Shown: in pieces, positions 13,156 to 26,091 of the stretch
How positions within the stretch are numbered: the first letter of the stretch is position 1
How the letters are laid out: each line of letters opens with the position of its first letter
Source of the DNA: Cunninghamella blakesleeana
Taxonomy: Eukaryota; Mucoromycota; Mucoromycetes; Mucorales; Cunninghamellaceae
DNA length: 64,000 nt
Assembly: GCA_017871115.1 (NCBI GenBank)
Contig: JAFCIZ010000006.1
Coordinates: 992,001-1,056,000, forward strand
Direction: 5' to 3'
Program-made: the position numbers and the translations under genes
Notes under the pieces: model-generated
Database searches by the model: none
The model's input: only the letters and a program-made list of their open reading frames with translations
What the model was told of the DNA's origin: nothing

Positions 13156-13640
13156 GCTATTTTCAAGTTGCTCTGTGAAGAACAGACTGGCGAAAATATA
13201 ATAAAACTTGTAAAGCGAATTGACGACATGGTCAACTTTGATATTTGCAACTTTGACGATTCAACAGAAACTGTATTAGTCTTGTTTACTAAAAGAAATG
13301 CTAATGTGATTTAATATCATCCAGCTGAAGCATTGAATAGATAAAGCGGACCCAATTTGGAAACAGCATAAGCAACAAAAAGCCAGCAAAAAACTTCTGT
13401 TTTGGAAATGCTTCAACAACATCTTTTTTTTTTGTTTATTTATTATATTTAAAAGTTTTAAAAAAATAAAAATAATGTTTGTTACGTTTAATTGGCACTT
13501 TCCCATAATTGATGAAGCAAACAGATCACAGCTGAAGTTTTAAAACTCTTTGGACCGTATCATATACACCATAGAAATATAAATAAAGTAATCGAATATG
13601 GTGTAGATATGATATTATATGGTTAACCACAGTAGTAAAA
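13156..13640 (+). pseudogene. Fragmented open frames, possible gene relic B
   Basis: A stop-free stretch from 13156 to TAA 13312-13314 encodes about 52 residues, including LLCEEQTGENIIKLVKRI and VNFDICNFDDSTETVLVLF. The same frame continues past that stop with two more stops within 70 bases (YHPAEALNR, SGPNLETA, TSVLEMLQQH). A further stretch near 13516-13626 reads as QITAEVLKLFGPYHIHHRN. The amino-acid mix is normal and soluble, unlike random A/T frames. The interrupted frame and lack of a start suggest a decayed gene or mobile-element gene. The family is unrecognised. Confidence 0.35.
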
Positions 13641-13789
13641 TATTAGAAGAAATGGAAGTTGTAGCCAGTAATACTTCAGCTATAGCAATGGTAAAATTAT
13701 ATGCGCATATTGCTATTTATTTCTATATTGTACGTATAATAATAAATCGTAATTATCGAATAATAATAGTATTAATGGTAATCATATAG

Positions 13790-13790
<1 letters not shown>

Positions 13791-13825
<35 letters not shown>
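13791..13825. repeat. TA dinucleotide microsatellite
   Basis: Uninterrupted TA repeat of about 35 bases in the spacer upstream of the OLA1 terminator region. Confidence 0.85.
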
Positions 13826-13834
<9 letters not shown>

Positions 13835-14299
13835 ATTGAAATATTATACGCAATGATTTTTTTATTTTTAATTTTTTTTTTAAAAGGGGTTATACAGTTG
13901 ATATTGTTCATCTCATTTTTTGAACCAATTATTTTTGTAGGGCTAGAAAAATCATCAAAATACCACAGTTATCGAAAATATAAATATAGAAATAATTCCC
14001 GTAAAATGATCGATCAATCTATATTTTATTTATATTTTTATTATTATTATTATTGTTATTAAAATGATGAATGTTATTGAAATATATAAATGTACAACCC
14101 CATACTAAAACTTCTATATCAGCTAATTTTTTCTTTTATGATAAAAAAAAAGCGAATAAAGGAAAAATACAGTAAATAAAAATAAAATAAAATAAAATAA
14201 AAATATCAATAGAAAGAGAGAAAGAGATGAAATAAATAATAGAATTGACAGGAAAAGCAAAAAAGAAAAAAAAAGGATGAAGGGGGAATAAAAAAAAAT

Positions 14300-15739
14300 C
14301 TATTTCTTTTTAGCAGGAGCAGTAACATTGAACTTGAAGTAAATGATATCACCATCTTCAACAACATAATCTTTACCCTTTTGATTATATTTACCATTGG
14401 CTTTTACAGCACTATCGGAACCAAGTTCATGTAAATCAGCATATTTCATAACTTCAGCCATAATGAAACCACGTTCGAAATCAGAATGAATAACACCAGC
14501 AGCTTGGGGGGCTTTAGTTCCACGACGGATTGTCCAAGCTCTTACTTCATCAGGACCACCAGTGAAGTAATAAATTAATTGTAAAGCGTTATAACCAGCG
14601 ACAATGATCTTGGGTAATACAGAGACAGTATTGGTTTCCTTCAAGATTTCTTCTCTTTCTTCAGGGGTAGAAAGGGTAAGACGATATTCAAAGGCACCAG
14701 AGTAAGGAATCATGGTATCACCGTTTGAATTTTCATCGATCCAAGCTTTCACCTTGGGTAACCATTTATTTTTCTTACGTAAATAATCTTTTTCGCTGAT
14801 ATTGACCAAATAGATCACAGGCTTAGCAGTGATTAAATGAAGAGAATTGATGACTTCAATTTCCTTATTAGACCAAGTACCATGACGAACATCTTTACCA
14901 GATTTGACATATTCATATACTTTTTCAACAACAGCATATTCTTCTTTCTTTTGTTTATCAGCAGCATTGCCACCGTGACCAACACGTTTGACAGCAGCAC
15001 CTAATTCAGCGGCATTCTTGGCTAAAAATTCTTCATCCTTTAAACGTAATTCTTCACGAATAATTTCTAAATCACGGAGAGGGTCTAATTCACCTTCTAC
15101 GTGGATCACATCAGGTTCATCGAAGGCGCGTACTACATGGAAAATACCATCCACAGCTTTAATATGAGATAAGAAAGCATTACCAAGACCAGCTCCAGAA
15201 GCAGCACCTTTTACAAGACCAGCAATATCGATTACAGTTAACTATATATAACATCATGTTAAAAAATAGAGTAATAAATAAATATAAAGCCCTTTATACG
15301 CCTCTATTTATGTATATATATATATATATATATAATAGAAAGAATATGTAGAACTTACAAAGGCAGGGATTTCTTTTGCAGGTTTATAATGCTTACATAA
15401 CCAATCGAAACGAGGATCAGGAACAGCTACTCTTGATTCTTCAGGGTCTATAATATATTAAAGAGTAAAAAAAAAAAAAAAGCGATAGAATAATATAAAA
15501 TAATATATATTAGAAAATACTGTGACTTTTTCCATTCATTTATTTTATTTGATTATATAACGTATTATTTTACCAATGGTACAGAAAGGGTAGTTTTCAG
15601 CAGCAGCACTAGCATTAGTGAGAGCATTAAAGAAGGTGGATTTACCAACGTTAGGAAGACCTACAACACCAATCTTTAAATTATTGGAAGGACGACCAAG
15701 TAAAGGTTTTTCTTCTTTAACAGCTTTCTTTGGTGGCAT
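14300..15739 (-). CDS. OLA1: Obg-like ATPase OLA1/YchF
   Basis: Three exons (15574-15739, 15359-15447, 14300-15241) give 398 residues, close to the usual 390-400. The N-terminus MPPKK is followed by the P-loop GLPNVGKST (about residues 27-35) and a Walker B-type region [20 protein letters not shown]. The base-recognition motif has diverged to NISEKDY, where GTPases have NKxD. This is the known reason OLA1/YchF prefers ATP over GTP. A coiled-coil insertion lies around residues 150-210, and a C-terminal TGS domain holds [20 protein letters not shown] and [10 protein letters not shown]. In other organisms the protein binds the ribosome and affects translation and stress responses. Codon use is the most regular and G+C-rich in this part of the window, consistent with strong expression. 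Confidence 0.97.
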
Positions 15740-17578
15740 ATTTTTATTTTTTTTTAAAAAAAAGGAAAATGTTCTAATAAATGGTATGAATAATAATAAT
15801 AAAAATAAAAAAATAAAAAGCAATTGGTGTTATTGATTACTTTGTTGATGATTTAATCCATATTCCTTAATATTTATTTATTAAAAACTAACCTTTTTTT
15901 TTTTGATATGGAAAAAAGAAAAAAAAAAAAAAAAAAATAGAGAGGAGAAAGAAAAAAAACAAAAATACAATTTTTTTTTCGGTAGTTTAATTTTTTTAGC
16001 TTTGTTTAAGTGACTTTTTTTCTAAGCAAAATATATCTATTTTTTAAAGTTTTTAACTTTATTATTCTACTTGATCTACCAACTTTTACTTTACAATATA
16101 TAAATTAAAAAATAGTTTTATCATAAAAAAAGTAAAAGAATAGAAAAATGAATAAAAAACATTTTATAGAAAATATTATTATATAATGATTAGAAAAAAG
16201 TCATAGCCCCGATAAATCCTCGACGATGATTTCATTTATTTTTTTTTTCTAATTTAATGTTTTGAAATTTGTTTGTCTGTTTATTATTTATTTGTAATAT
16301 TTTAATTCTATTTTTTATTGATTGGATGATTTAAATTTTTTAAAAAAATCAGCATCCTTTTTTTTATACATGTAATTTTATCGGGAAACCTTGTAAAATG
16401 ATACAAAAAAAAAGTGGCACAATTTACACTCCGGAAATACAAATAAAAAGAAAGTTTATAAAAAAAAAAAAAACCAACATAAAAACATAAAAAACGGTTG
16501 AGTAATTTATTACTCAGGAGATGAGAAGGCAAAAAGATGAAATAATTATTAAAAGGGATATAAAAAAAAAGAAGAAAGGTCGATAATTATAAAATAATCA
16601 CTAAATAGGTAGTTATTAAAAATAGGGATCCATCATCATGGGGTATTATGTATATATATATATATGTATTTTATTGTTATTTTATACTTTGAATAAGAAT
16701 AAAAAAAAAAAGAGTCAAGTTTAAATTCTAATATTAGGGATTTATGTTATTAACATACTTTCTTTTTTATTTTAAAAAATCCCCTTGTTTTATTTTTATA
16801 ATTATTAGTATTCTATTTTTACATAGTAAAATATAGTATATTATTTAAATATATATTTATATATAAATACCATTATATATTCTCCCCTTCCTCTTCCTTC
16901 CCCCCCCATATATCATATTATATATATATATACGGACTGGCTGTAAAGTGGTACGTACTAACCACTCATATTTTTATTATTCTCGGAGGGCTCCCGTTTG
17001 GACTGGCGGAATTTCAATTTTTATCTTGGTTCTATTCCTTTGACATCTCGTCTCTCTCTCACTCTCTTTCTCTCTCTCTCTCTCTCTCTTTTTCTTTCTT
17101 TTTCTTTCTCTTTTTCTCTCTTACTTTCACTTTTTTTTTTTCTTTTCTCTCACCCCTTCACCCCAAACTTATCGCCCCTGCTTGTTTTTTTTTTCTTTTC
17201 TATTTTATATATATATAAATATATATATATATTTATATTTTATATTATCATTTCTTTATAATTCTTTTTTCTTTCTTTATTTCATTCCTTTTTGTACATT
17301 TTAATAACCTATTCAAACTAATTGATTATTTATTGTGTTTTGACACGGGTGTTTATTAAAAGGGGATAACTTTATATTTTAAATCATTCTTTTTATTTAT
17401 TTCTCTTTCTTTTTATTTAAAAAGTATTAATATACATATATTTATAAATAGATTATTTTTTTATTCACCCATTTACTTTTTTTTATTTCATACAGCTTAA
17501 ACTGTTTTCATTCCTTTATTCCATTTTTATTATTTCTTTTCTTTTTTTTAAAAAAAAATACGGTGTGGTACATAGACT
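15740..17578. other. Divergent intergenic region OLA1 / Jsn1-like
   Basis: A 1.8 kb shared upstream region. It contains T and A runs, a pyrimidine-rich block of CT repeats near 17047-17135 (a common fungal core-promoter or 5' UTR element), and a small G+C island with repeats and hairpins at 16934-17010 (listed separately). No convincing coding frame. Confidence 0.6.
16934..17010 (+). other. G+C island with direct repeat and two hairpin-capable elements
   Basis: GGACTGGC occurs at 16934-16941 and again at 17000-17007. Between the copies, AGTGGT (16947-16952) pairs with ACCACT (16961-16966) around an 8-base loop. GGAG and CTCC around 16985-16994 form a second small inverted repeat. The block stands out from its A/T surroundings about 600 bases upstream of the Jsn1-like start codon. 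It could be a regulatory site or a short structured transcript; no known RNA family fits. Confidence 0.4.
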
Positions 17579-20500
17579 ATGACATCTCAGAATACTGATA
17601 TACCCAACACTACCGCGGTGAAAACGAATAATCTCCCAAAAAGGTAATAACTATCTGTCAATACTTTATAAAAAAAAAAAAGAATACTAAAGCTACTAAA
17701 ATATATATATAAAAAGAAAATAAAAATGGGGGAATAAGGTAGAGGAGTAAAAAGGGGTGTGATTGATTATTAAAAATAATAATAATAAAAAAAGACCATT
17801 ATTATAATGATAATGATCATAAAGTTGATAGGTATGTAGTCTTTTTTTGTTATTCTCTTATTAACGATCGATCTTTTTTTTTTTTTATTGTTATTATTTT
17901 ATTTTATTCATTTTCATTTTATTGTTATTTTTTTTTTTTTAAAAAAAAAAAAAAATAATAGAAGCAGATTTTCGCATTTAATACCCGATCGGTTCCAAAC
18001 AAGAAAAACTCCTCCCAGACATGAATCTCAACAAGTTATTATTAAACCAATAATTCAAGATTTAGATGAAGAAGAACTATCACCTACTAGACGACGTGCT
18101 GATACAATGCCATCCCAATCATCCAATTTTCCTTATGATAGATTAAATGATCCTTATTTAACGGCAGTGAAACCTTCTGACGATAACCCTCATTTACATA
18201 TACATCATCATCATCATCATAATAATAACAGTAGTAACAATAATAACAATAATAGCACTTCTTCAAATTCAAGAAACCGTTCAGGTTCTATTCAAACACC
18301 TTTCACACCTGGGATTTTTAATACTTGGTTAAGTGACACAATTCAAAGTCCAACTTCTCCTACAACAACAGATCAACTTTTAAAAGGGGATGAAAATCAT
18401 ACTATTACTAGTACACTTGCTTCTTTAGGTTTGGATGATAATGATTCAACAAAACAATTACACCAATCTCAGCATCAACAGCAGCAACATCATATGTTGC
18501 ATACTAGTAGATCCAATTCATCATTACATTCCACGGAATGGTTACAACAGCAACAACAACAACAGCATTCTTCTAATTATGGATATACAACCAATTCACC
18601 ATCGTCTATGGAAATGAAATTAAGAGGAAATAATAATAGTAATAGTACTATCCAATCTACTTCATCACAGTTATTGCGCCCTAGAGCAACAAGTATGAGT
18701 ATAACAGAAGACCATGATAATCGTTACTCCTCTTCCTTATCATCGGGCTCTGATAGTCCAAGAATGGTACGCCCTTCCTTATGGCAATATAATAATCATC
18801 GGTATCCTCAATCTTCCTCTCAACTGTACCCTCATCCTCATCCACCTACTTCGCATCATCATCACCATCCTTCATTACGTATGTCAAACAGTAGTGCTGA
18901 TTTAATTGAAACAATGGCTCGTCAGCGAATCCCAATCTCCGAAGAAACACAACTTTCAATCTCAACAGACAAGGTAAATAAATAAATAGAAATCATAAAT
19001 TAATTAAATATTAAAGAAAACTGTAAACAAGAAGAAGAGAAAAAAAAAAAACGTCTGGATAGTCGATTGGAATTTAATCAAAAATCTCAACTTTATTCTT
19101 TAATTCTTGTTTTTCAAAAAATATTTACATATATCTTTTATATATATATATATATTATTGTTATTATTATCTATAGGATTATTTGAATGATTCAAGTTAT
19201 GATGAATTTTCATATGATACAACAACTAAACTGGCGAATAATGATCATCATTCGCAAACACCTACAAGATCTTTGTGGATAGGAAATTTAGACCCCTCTT
19301 TGGGTTTAGAAAATTTAATTACTTTATTTTCGCAATATGGTCCTATTGAAAACATTCGTTTATTACCTGAGCGTGATTGCGCTTTTATTAATTTCATGCA
19401 AATGGAAGATGCCATACAAGCAAAAGAAATCATTATGAATCAAATGAATGGGATTATTGGTTCTTCTGTCGTTCGTATTGGGTTTGGAAAATTAGATGCT
19501 CAATCACCTTCCTCAACAATGGAATTTGGAAATGTTCAAGGCCCTACTCGTGCATTATGTAAGTATGATCACATCCTATTTTTAGAGTATATATAAATAA
19601 ATGTAAATGTAAATTAATGAAAGAAGCAGAAGGAGGAGGGGAAGAAGAAGGACGAGGAGGAGGATGAGGACGAGGGGAAAGATGAAATCGTCTTTTTTTA
19701 TTTATTTATTTATTTATATTATTCTATTTATATATATATATAACTCAATTTATTTCTATTTCTATTTTTATTTTATTTTATTTATTAACTAGGGATTGGG
19801 AATTTACCAACTACAACCACACCTACAACATTATTTACTATTTTTTCTGTATTTGGTACCATTGAGTCTGTACGTATACTTAGTCATAGAAATTGTGGGT
19901 TTGTTAATTTTATTTCTCAAGAAGATGCTGTTCGAGCCAAGAAAGCTTTACATTCAAGAGAAATTATGGGTCCAGGTACAGGCGCTGTTCGAATTGGATA
20001 TGCAAAAGTCCTTTCGTTAAAATCAAATGGAAAAAATCAACTAGAAGATGGTACATTGATGTTTACAAATGAAGGATTTGATAATGTTTTTATTCCTCCT
20101 GTACCATCCACTACAACAACCAACAATAACAGTAATAATAATAATAATAATAATAATAATAGTAATAGTAATAATTTATTAGATAGCAGTTATACAACTT
20201 TACATTCCAATTCATCCTCTTCTTCTCAATTATTAAATACTACTGCTAATTCCACATCAACACCTGGTTCAACTACAAAATCACTTTGGCATTCATCTAC
20301 CCCTACATCAAGTGGTAGTGGTGGTCATTCTACAATCCCCTCTATGGATTCAAATATGATGTATTATATGATGAATGATATGATAAGTGGTAGTGCTTCT
20401 AATATTCTTGCCGCAGTAGCTTCTGAACGACAATATATTATGCAAGAGCTTGGTGAAGATGAATCAGATGGTCCTTTATTTGATAGTAAGTTTTATATAA

Positions 20501-22160
20501 ACATATCTAAGTTTTTTATTTTATTTTACTTAAATGATATCATTTATTTTTAGCACTCCATGTAGCATCCACTTATTATCCTACCATTGCTCCAGCACCA
20601 GAATTAGGTCAACATAGAAACGTAGATATATCAAGATTACGTGATATTCGTAAAAGGTTAGGCAATGCCAATACTATGTCAGTGCAAGAAATTGATATGA
20701 TTGCGATGGAATGTATAGGTGATCTAGTTGAATTATGCAGTGGTAAGGATTTACTGTTTTTATTTACTTAAAATAACAACAACAACAATAATAATAATAA
20801 TACAATGTATATATTCCTATTTTATTTTATTTTTTATATATTAATATTCAATTTATTTTTTATTTAGACTATATTGGTAATACTATTGTTCAAAGATTAT
20901 TTGAATATTGTTCTGAACCAACTAAATCAATGATGTTTGATCATGTTGCTCCTCATATTGCATCAATTGGAATTCATAAAAATGGAACATGGGCTGCTCA
21001 AAGAATTGTTGATACAGCTAAATTATCATCCCAAATTAATATGGTGTGTGATTATATTCGTCCTTATGTACCCGCTTTATTGTTGGATCAATTTGGTAAC
21101 TATGTCGTACAATGCTGCCTTGCCCTTGGCCCTGAAACAAATCAATTTATTTTTGATGCCATAGTTGATAATTGTTGGGAAATTGCTCAAGGTAGATTTG
21201 GTGCTCGTGCAGTTCGTGCCACTTTGGAAAGTCCTCATGTAACAAAGCGTCAGCAAGTAAGTTTTTGGTTAAAGATAATAACTTGTTCTGTTTTATTTTA
21301 TTTTATTTATTTTTTAATTCATTTTATTTTATTATCAATAGAAATATGTAGCTGCTACTTTAATTCAACATGCCTTATTGTTATCCACCAATGCTAATGG
21401 AGCTTTATTATTAATATGGTTATTGGATACATCAGGTATATCAGGAAGATATCGAGCTTTGGGGCCACGCTTAATACCCCATTTATCGAAATTATGTACA
21501 CATAAACTTGCCTCCTTAACAGTGCTTAAATTAATCAATCAGCGTCATGAATTTGAAGCAAGACAGCAAATTTTAGATACTATTTTCTTTTCCAATACGG
21601 ATCAAGTTTTGAATGAAATTTTAACGGACCAAGTTCATGGTGTTAGTCTTATTCAAAAAATATTATCAAGTTCCTACGTTGAATTACATGAAAGACAAAA
21701 GATGGCAGAGAAAGTGAAGCAGTTATTAGCAAAAAATAAGTTACTACATGTACAAGGTTATAAACGATTATTAGAAGAAATCAATATGGTCATGGTGGAT
21801 TCAAATCCTGGATCAAGCATTGCAACATTACCTGGATTAATCATGCCTTCTTCTACTACTGCCACTTGGATGAATCAAGAATGGGCCGCTATCCATGCTC
21901 ATTACCTTTCTGCAGCAACAGCTGCAATGCAACAGCAACAGCAACAAATGCAGCAACAGCTTCAACAACAACAAGGCTTACATTCATCCCCTCCAATCGC
22001 TCATGTCAATCCTTCTTCAACAACTACAGCTACTACTACAGAAACTTTGGTATTGAATAAAGATAATAATGTAACGGAGGACCAATCAATGGGAAATACC
22101 ATCGCTCCCATTTCTCAACAGCAAACTATATCTGATACTGCTTGTGATGAAGTAAATTGA
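17579..22160 (+). CDS. JSN1: Jsn1/Puf1-Puf2-like RNA-binding protein (two RRMs plus Pumilio repeats)
   Basis: Seven exons (17579-17643, 17962-18973, 19177-19558, 19793-20485, 20554-20742, 20868-21256, 21342-22160) give 1,182 residues. The N-terminal third is disordered with His, Asn and Gln runs and Ser-rich patches. RRM1 is at about 390-470 (SLWIGNLD; CAFINFM) and RRM2 at about 486-565 (LWIGNLP; CGFVNFI). A linker rich in Asn/Ser leads to Pumilio-type helical repeats at about 745-1075, with repeat motifs such as NTIVQRLFEYC, NGTWAAQRIVD, FGNYVVQCCL and FGARAVRATLE. The tail is Gln-rich. Family knowledge: yeast Jsn1/Puf1 and Puf2 combine an RRM with Puf repeats, bind 3' UTRs of mRNAs for membrane and mitochondrial proteins, and help recruit Arp2/3 to mitochondria. 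Every splice junction restores frame. Confidence 0.93.
17928..17955. repeat. T13-A15 palindromic tract inside the first Jsn1 intron
   Basis: A T run flows directly into an A run a few bases before the AATAATAG acceptor of exon 2, so the acceptor is preceded by A residues rather than the usual pyrimidines. Confidence 0.85.
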
Positions 22161-22364
22161 TTACATATCAACATTGTATTTTTTTAAAAAAAATGCATAT
22201 ATACACTCTATATACACTCTTTTTCTTTTTTTCTTTTTTTTTACATATACATATACATTTCGCTCCTTATCTATTCTGAAACTTTTTTTATACCTTTATA
22301 TTTTCTTATCTATGCTTCTTTATTATTATTTGTTCAATCTTTACCCATTTATCATCATCATCAT

Positions 22365-22409
<45 letters not shown>

Positions 22410-22423
22410 GCAACATATATATA

Positions 22424-22469
<46 letters not shown>

Positions 22470-22905
22470 GCAAAAAAAAAAAAAAGCATTATCCAATACA
22501 ATTTATTCAACCAACGCACACATATATACTCACTTACACAGCACACATTATATATACAACATCATATACATCTATATATACATCTATATATATATATATA
22601 TATATACATTATACTCAATTAACAACAGTAAAAATACATTTATTAAAAAACGCAAAAAAAAATAAAAAAAAAGAAATAAAAAAAAATACATTACGAATAA
22701 TTGAAATAACAATAATAATAATAATAATGACAAACACTACTGCTAAAGAATACCCCCTTATCTTACCATTCCATATTTCGCCATCAAGTATTTTATCTTC
22801 AATTTTTTTATTTATCATTTTATTACTATTGTTATTATTATTATTGCTATTAGTCATTTATTTTATTTTGAAATTATTATCATCATCATCATCGCTGCAC
22901 TTTAT

Positions 22906-22941
<36 letters not shown>

Positions 22942-23431
22942 TATTTATATCTATCTTGTTTATGTTAACGTATTAATGCATTTTAGTTTTTTTATTATTT
23001 ATTTATTTATATAAATATATGTAATTATTTTATTCTTATTACTTTTTTTTTATTATTATTTTATTTTTTTTTCCTCCTTAAATAAACATTTCATTCACAT
23101 CTTTTTTTTAAAAAAAAAATTAAAAATAAGTTTTAAAATTCAAAAATAAAAAATAAATATGTATGTATGTTTATTATTATTTTAAGGGTGATGAATGATG
23201 TAGATTATTCATATGAATCATGATTAAAAAATAAAATAAAAATAGAAAGGATATATTAAATAAATAAAAAGTACTTGGAGAAATACTTTTCTTTTCTTTG
23301 GGATATAAAATAGAAAAAAGTAAATAAATATGTAAGAAAAAAAAAAAATTAGAAAGAGAAGCGAGGAAAAAAATATAGATTATGTATAGATAGTATCATT
23401 TTTTTGCTTTTTTTGTTTTTTTATTTTTTTT
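22161..23431. other. Intergenic, convergent gene ends, microsatellite-rich
   Basis: About 1.3 kb between the Jsn1-like stop and the bZIP stop. It contains a 39-base A run (22366-22404), a TA microsatellite (22427-22465), more TA repeats near 22578-22604 and 22910-22937, and a T8-A10 palindrome at 23102-23119. Long frames here come only from these repeats. Confidence 0.65.
22366..22465. repeat. A39 homopolymer followed by TA microsatellite
   Basis: Poly-A at 22366-22404, a short spacer, then alternating AT at 22427-22465. This is the densest simple-repeat cluster in the left half of the window and a likely spot for assembly length error. Confidence 0.85.
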
Positions 23432-24904
23432 TTAACCAGAATAACGCCTTTTTTTATTATGATGAGGGGTAGCATAATGATCCTTTTTTGATAATGATAA
23501 TAGAGGAGAATGTAGAGTAGATGACGAAGTAGAAGAAGAGTTGAATGAAGAAGAAGACGACGAAGAAGAATCTCGATGTTTTGTTGGTAATTCATGATCT
23601 TCATCATCGTCTTCATCGTTATCATCGTTGCTTTCATCATGTTGTTTGTCTTCTAATGTAGTCGATTTTTGTTTCTTATTATTCATTTTTGTTTTTAGTG
23701 ATTGATTCTAAAATAAAAATAAAATTAAGTTATAATCAATAAATAAATTAATATGACCATGATTCACCTTTTTTTTTGTTCCCTTTTATACAAATTAGTA
23801 TATAACAATAATATTTACCTCATTTTCTAATAATTCTAATTTTTTAATATCCATTATTTTATCTTGTCTTAATAATAGCATGAGCTGTTCTAATTGACTA
23901 ACCCTTTCATTTAAATTATGATCAATGGTTATAGAATGATGCTGATGATTTGAAGATGATGGAGGTGGTGGAGAAGTAGGGATGTCATAATGAGAAATAG
24001 GAGGAGAGGTAATAGAGGATGAAGACGATGTAGGATGCATAAGTTGGTGTTGATGATGATGATGTAAAGAATTATTATTAGGATGAGACGATGATATTGG
24101 AGAAGTAGATGGTGAGGATGAAGAATGATTATAAATAAGTTGATGGTATTGCTGTTGATGATGGAGATCCTGTTGTTGTTGTTGTTTAGGAGAAGGTGGC
24201 GTTAACAAGGAATGATGAGGATCTAATTGTTTTAATGCAGTTTCTAATTCCAAAACTCTTCGACTTAATGCATTACATCTATCTTGTAATTCCCTTTCTC
24301 TTAATTTCCTTCTTTCTCGAAATCTTGCTGATGCCCCTGCATTACGTCTTCTCTTTTCAGCCAATACTTCTTCTGATGACATACCTTCCTTTTGGATATG
24401 ATTTGACATTAATATACTAGAAGAGGATTCAGAAGATCGTCGGCGTTGCTCATGCTGCTGTTCATGTTGATGCTGATGTGAGTACGAAGAAGAGGGATCA
24501 ATAGTTGGCGATATAGGTGTTGGAGAATAAGATATTTTTCTTTGTTGTTGTTGTTGCTGTGATGTATGATGATGATGATAAGAATGAGGGTGATCTTTAT
24601 TATTATGATATTGTTTGATATGATGATTATGTTGCTGTGGTGGCCAAGTAGGTGAATATGAATCATAATTTGATTTATTATTATTATTACTATTATTATT
24701 ATTATTATTATTATGATATTCAGTATGAGATTTGGTGGTGCTCTTTTTTTTATGATGAGCAGAAGCTGTAGTAGCGGTAGTATCAAAAGACTTGCTTGAT
24801 TGTGGAGGTGATACAGGTAATGGCGATTGTGTTGTAAACATAGAAATAGGGGGTAATAAAATAGGTGTTGGTGTTGATTTCATTTGTGAAGTTGCACTAG
24901 TCAT
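23432..24904 (-). CDS. bZIP transcription factor
   Basis: Two exons (23819-24904 and 23432-23707) give 453 residues. The basic region with the bZIP signature is at about residues 177-203 (EKRRRNAGASARFRERRK), followed by a leucine-zipper-like stretch with heptad-spaced hydrophobics (ELQDRCNALSRRVLELETAL). A second helical segment near the exon junction (SQLEQLMLLLRQ) is also rich in leucine. The rest is low complexity: Asn runs, Gln, His-rich and Ser/Pro-rich stretches, then an acidic and poly-Ser tail ending in KKRRYSG. The NxxxSARFR basic-region type is seen in fungal CYS3/MET4-like and Atf4-like factors, but the target pathway cannot be told from this sequence. The start is the first ATG and leads directly into the low-complexity N-terminus. 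Confidence 0.85.
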
Positions 24905-25520
24905 TTATTTATTTATGTTATATTCAGAGAAAAAGAAAAGAATTATATATACAAAATATGAAGTTTAATAAATAAATCTATTTTTTTTATAAAAAAAAAA
25001 ACTTGGAAATATTAAGTAAGAGAAAGAAGAAAGGAAGAGAAGAAAAAGGTAGAGAAGGGAAATATGGATAAAATACAAAATATAAAAAAAATAGGGAAGA
25101 AAAAGAGAAGGAAAAAAAAAAAAAAATTCAATTTCCCTTTTTTTTTTTTTGAAAGGTTAATATTATGTGAGATGATTTATTGATTTTTAAACCCCGTTAA
25201 CAGCTTGTCGCGAATCAAGTGATTCAATAATAAGACGTAAACTTTATGAAAAATGATGATATTTTTATTATTTATGCATCGAATTTCCTTTTTTGAAATG
25301 GAATAATATGTCATAATAATGATACCATTATTCTAAACAGCGATTCCTTTTTTTTTTTCCTTTTTTATACGTTTAACAAAGAAAATCACAAATGGTATAT
25401 ATTGAATTAAAAAATTATATATTATTAATATTATTATTATTATTATAAAGGAGAATAAGAGAAAGAATATGGTAAGGATGCATTACAAAATGGGATGGTT
25501 ATGATAATGATGATGATAAT
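24905..25520. other. Intergenic (bZIP promoter / RNF5-like 3' end)
   Basis: About 620 bases between a start and a stop on the same strand, with T runs and A runs. A slightly G+C-richer patch near 25193-25240 has no clear coding content. Confidence 0.55.
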
Positions 25521-26060
25521 TTAATAAAATACTATAACTACTATAAAAAGACTAAGTATCATTAACATTAACCTCGATAAAAATCCATTTGATTGATTAT
25601 TATAATTGGATGATATTCTGGGCTAAAGTAATAAATAAATATAAATAAAAAATATACATAAATAAAAAACAATATAAAAAAAAATTGAATAGTGAATACA
25701 AAAAATTTCGTCATTTAATGAAAATCTTTTTAAAAATACATAAAACCCTTTTTAGTGCCTTTTTCTCTCTTTTCTTCCCCTTTTTTATTTACTTTTTACC
25801 AACCCTTTTTTACCCCGTCCACTCCCCTTTTATAATAAAAATTTCCTTTTTTTTCATTCTCCCTCCGCTTAAATTTACTTATATTATTACTTACATTGGA
25901 TATAAAAATGGAATTCCCCTCTAAATACCTTTGATCACTTCTTAGAGATTGAAAAAGTGAACTACCAGCAATATTTGGATTATATAAGGGCTCAGGTCTC
26001 TGGCCAGATGGCCTAGATGGTATAGAATCATTACATCTATTTTTATAATAAATAACATTA

Positions 26061-26091
<31 letters not shown>

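Larger units (their letters stand above)
12376..14299. other. Intergenic region with decayed reading frames
   Basis: Nearly 2 kb between the transporter start and the OLA1 stop. Two patches have clearly higher G+C and codon-like composition than the surrounding spacer and are listed separately (12675-12933 and 13156-13640). The rest is T runs, a TA microsatellite at 13791-13825 and short A/T-driven frames. Confidence 0.6.

Noticed and set aside
16934..17010. G+C island considered as a tRNA
   Set aside because: No GTTCRANYC box and no cloverleaf arms of proper length.
22174..22470. 98-codon frame near the Jsn1 3' end
   Set aside because: Made of T runs, poly-A (Lys) and TA repeat (Ile-Tyr); an artefact of simple repeats.
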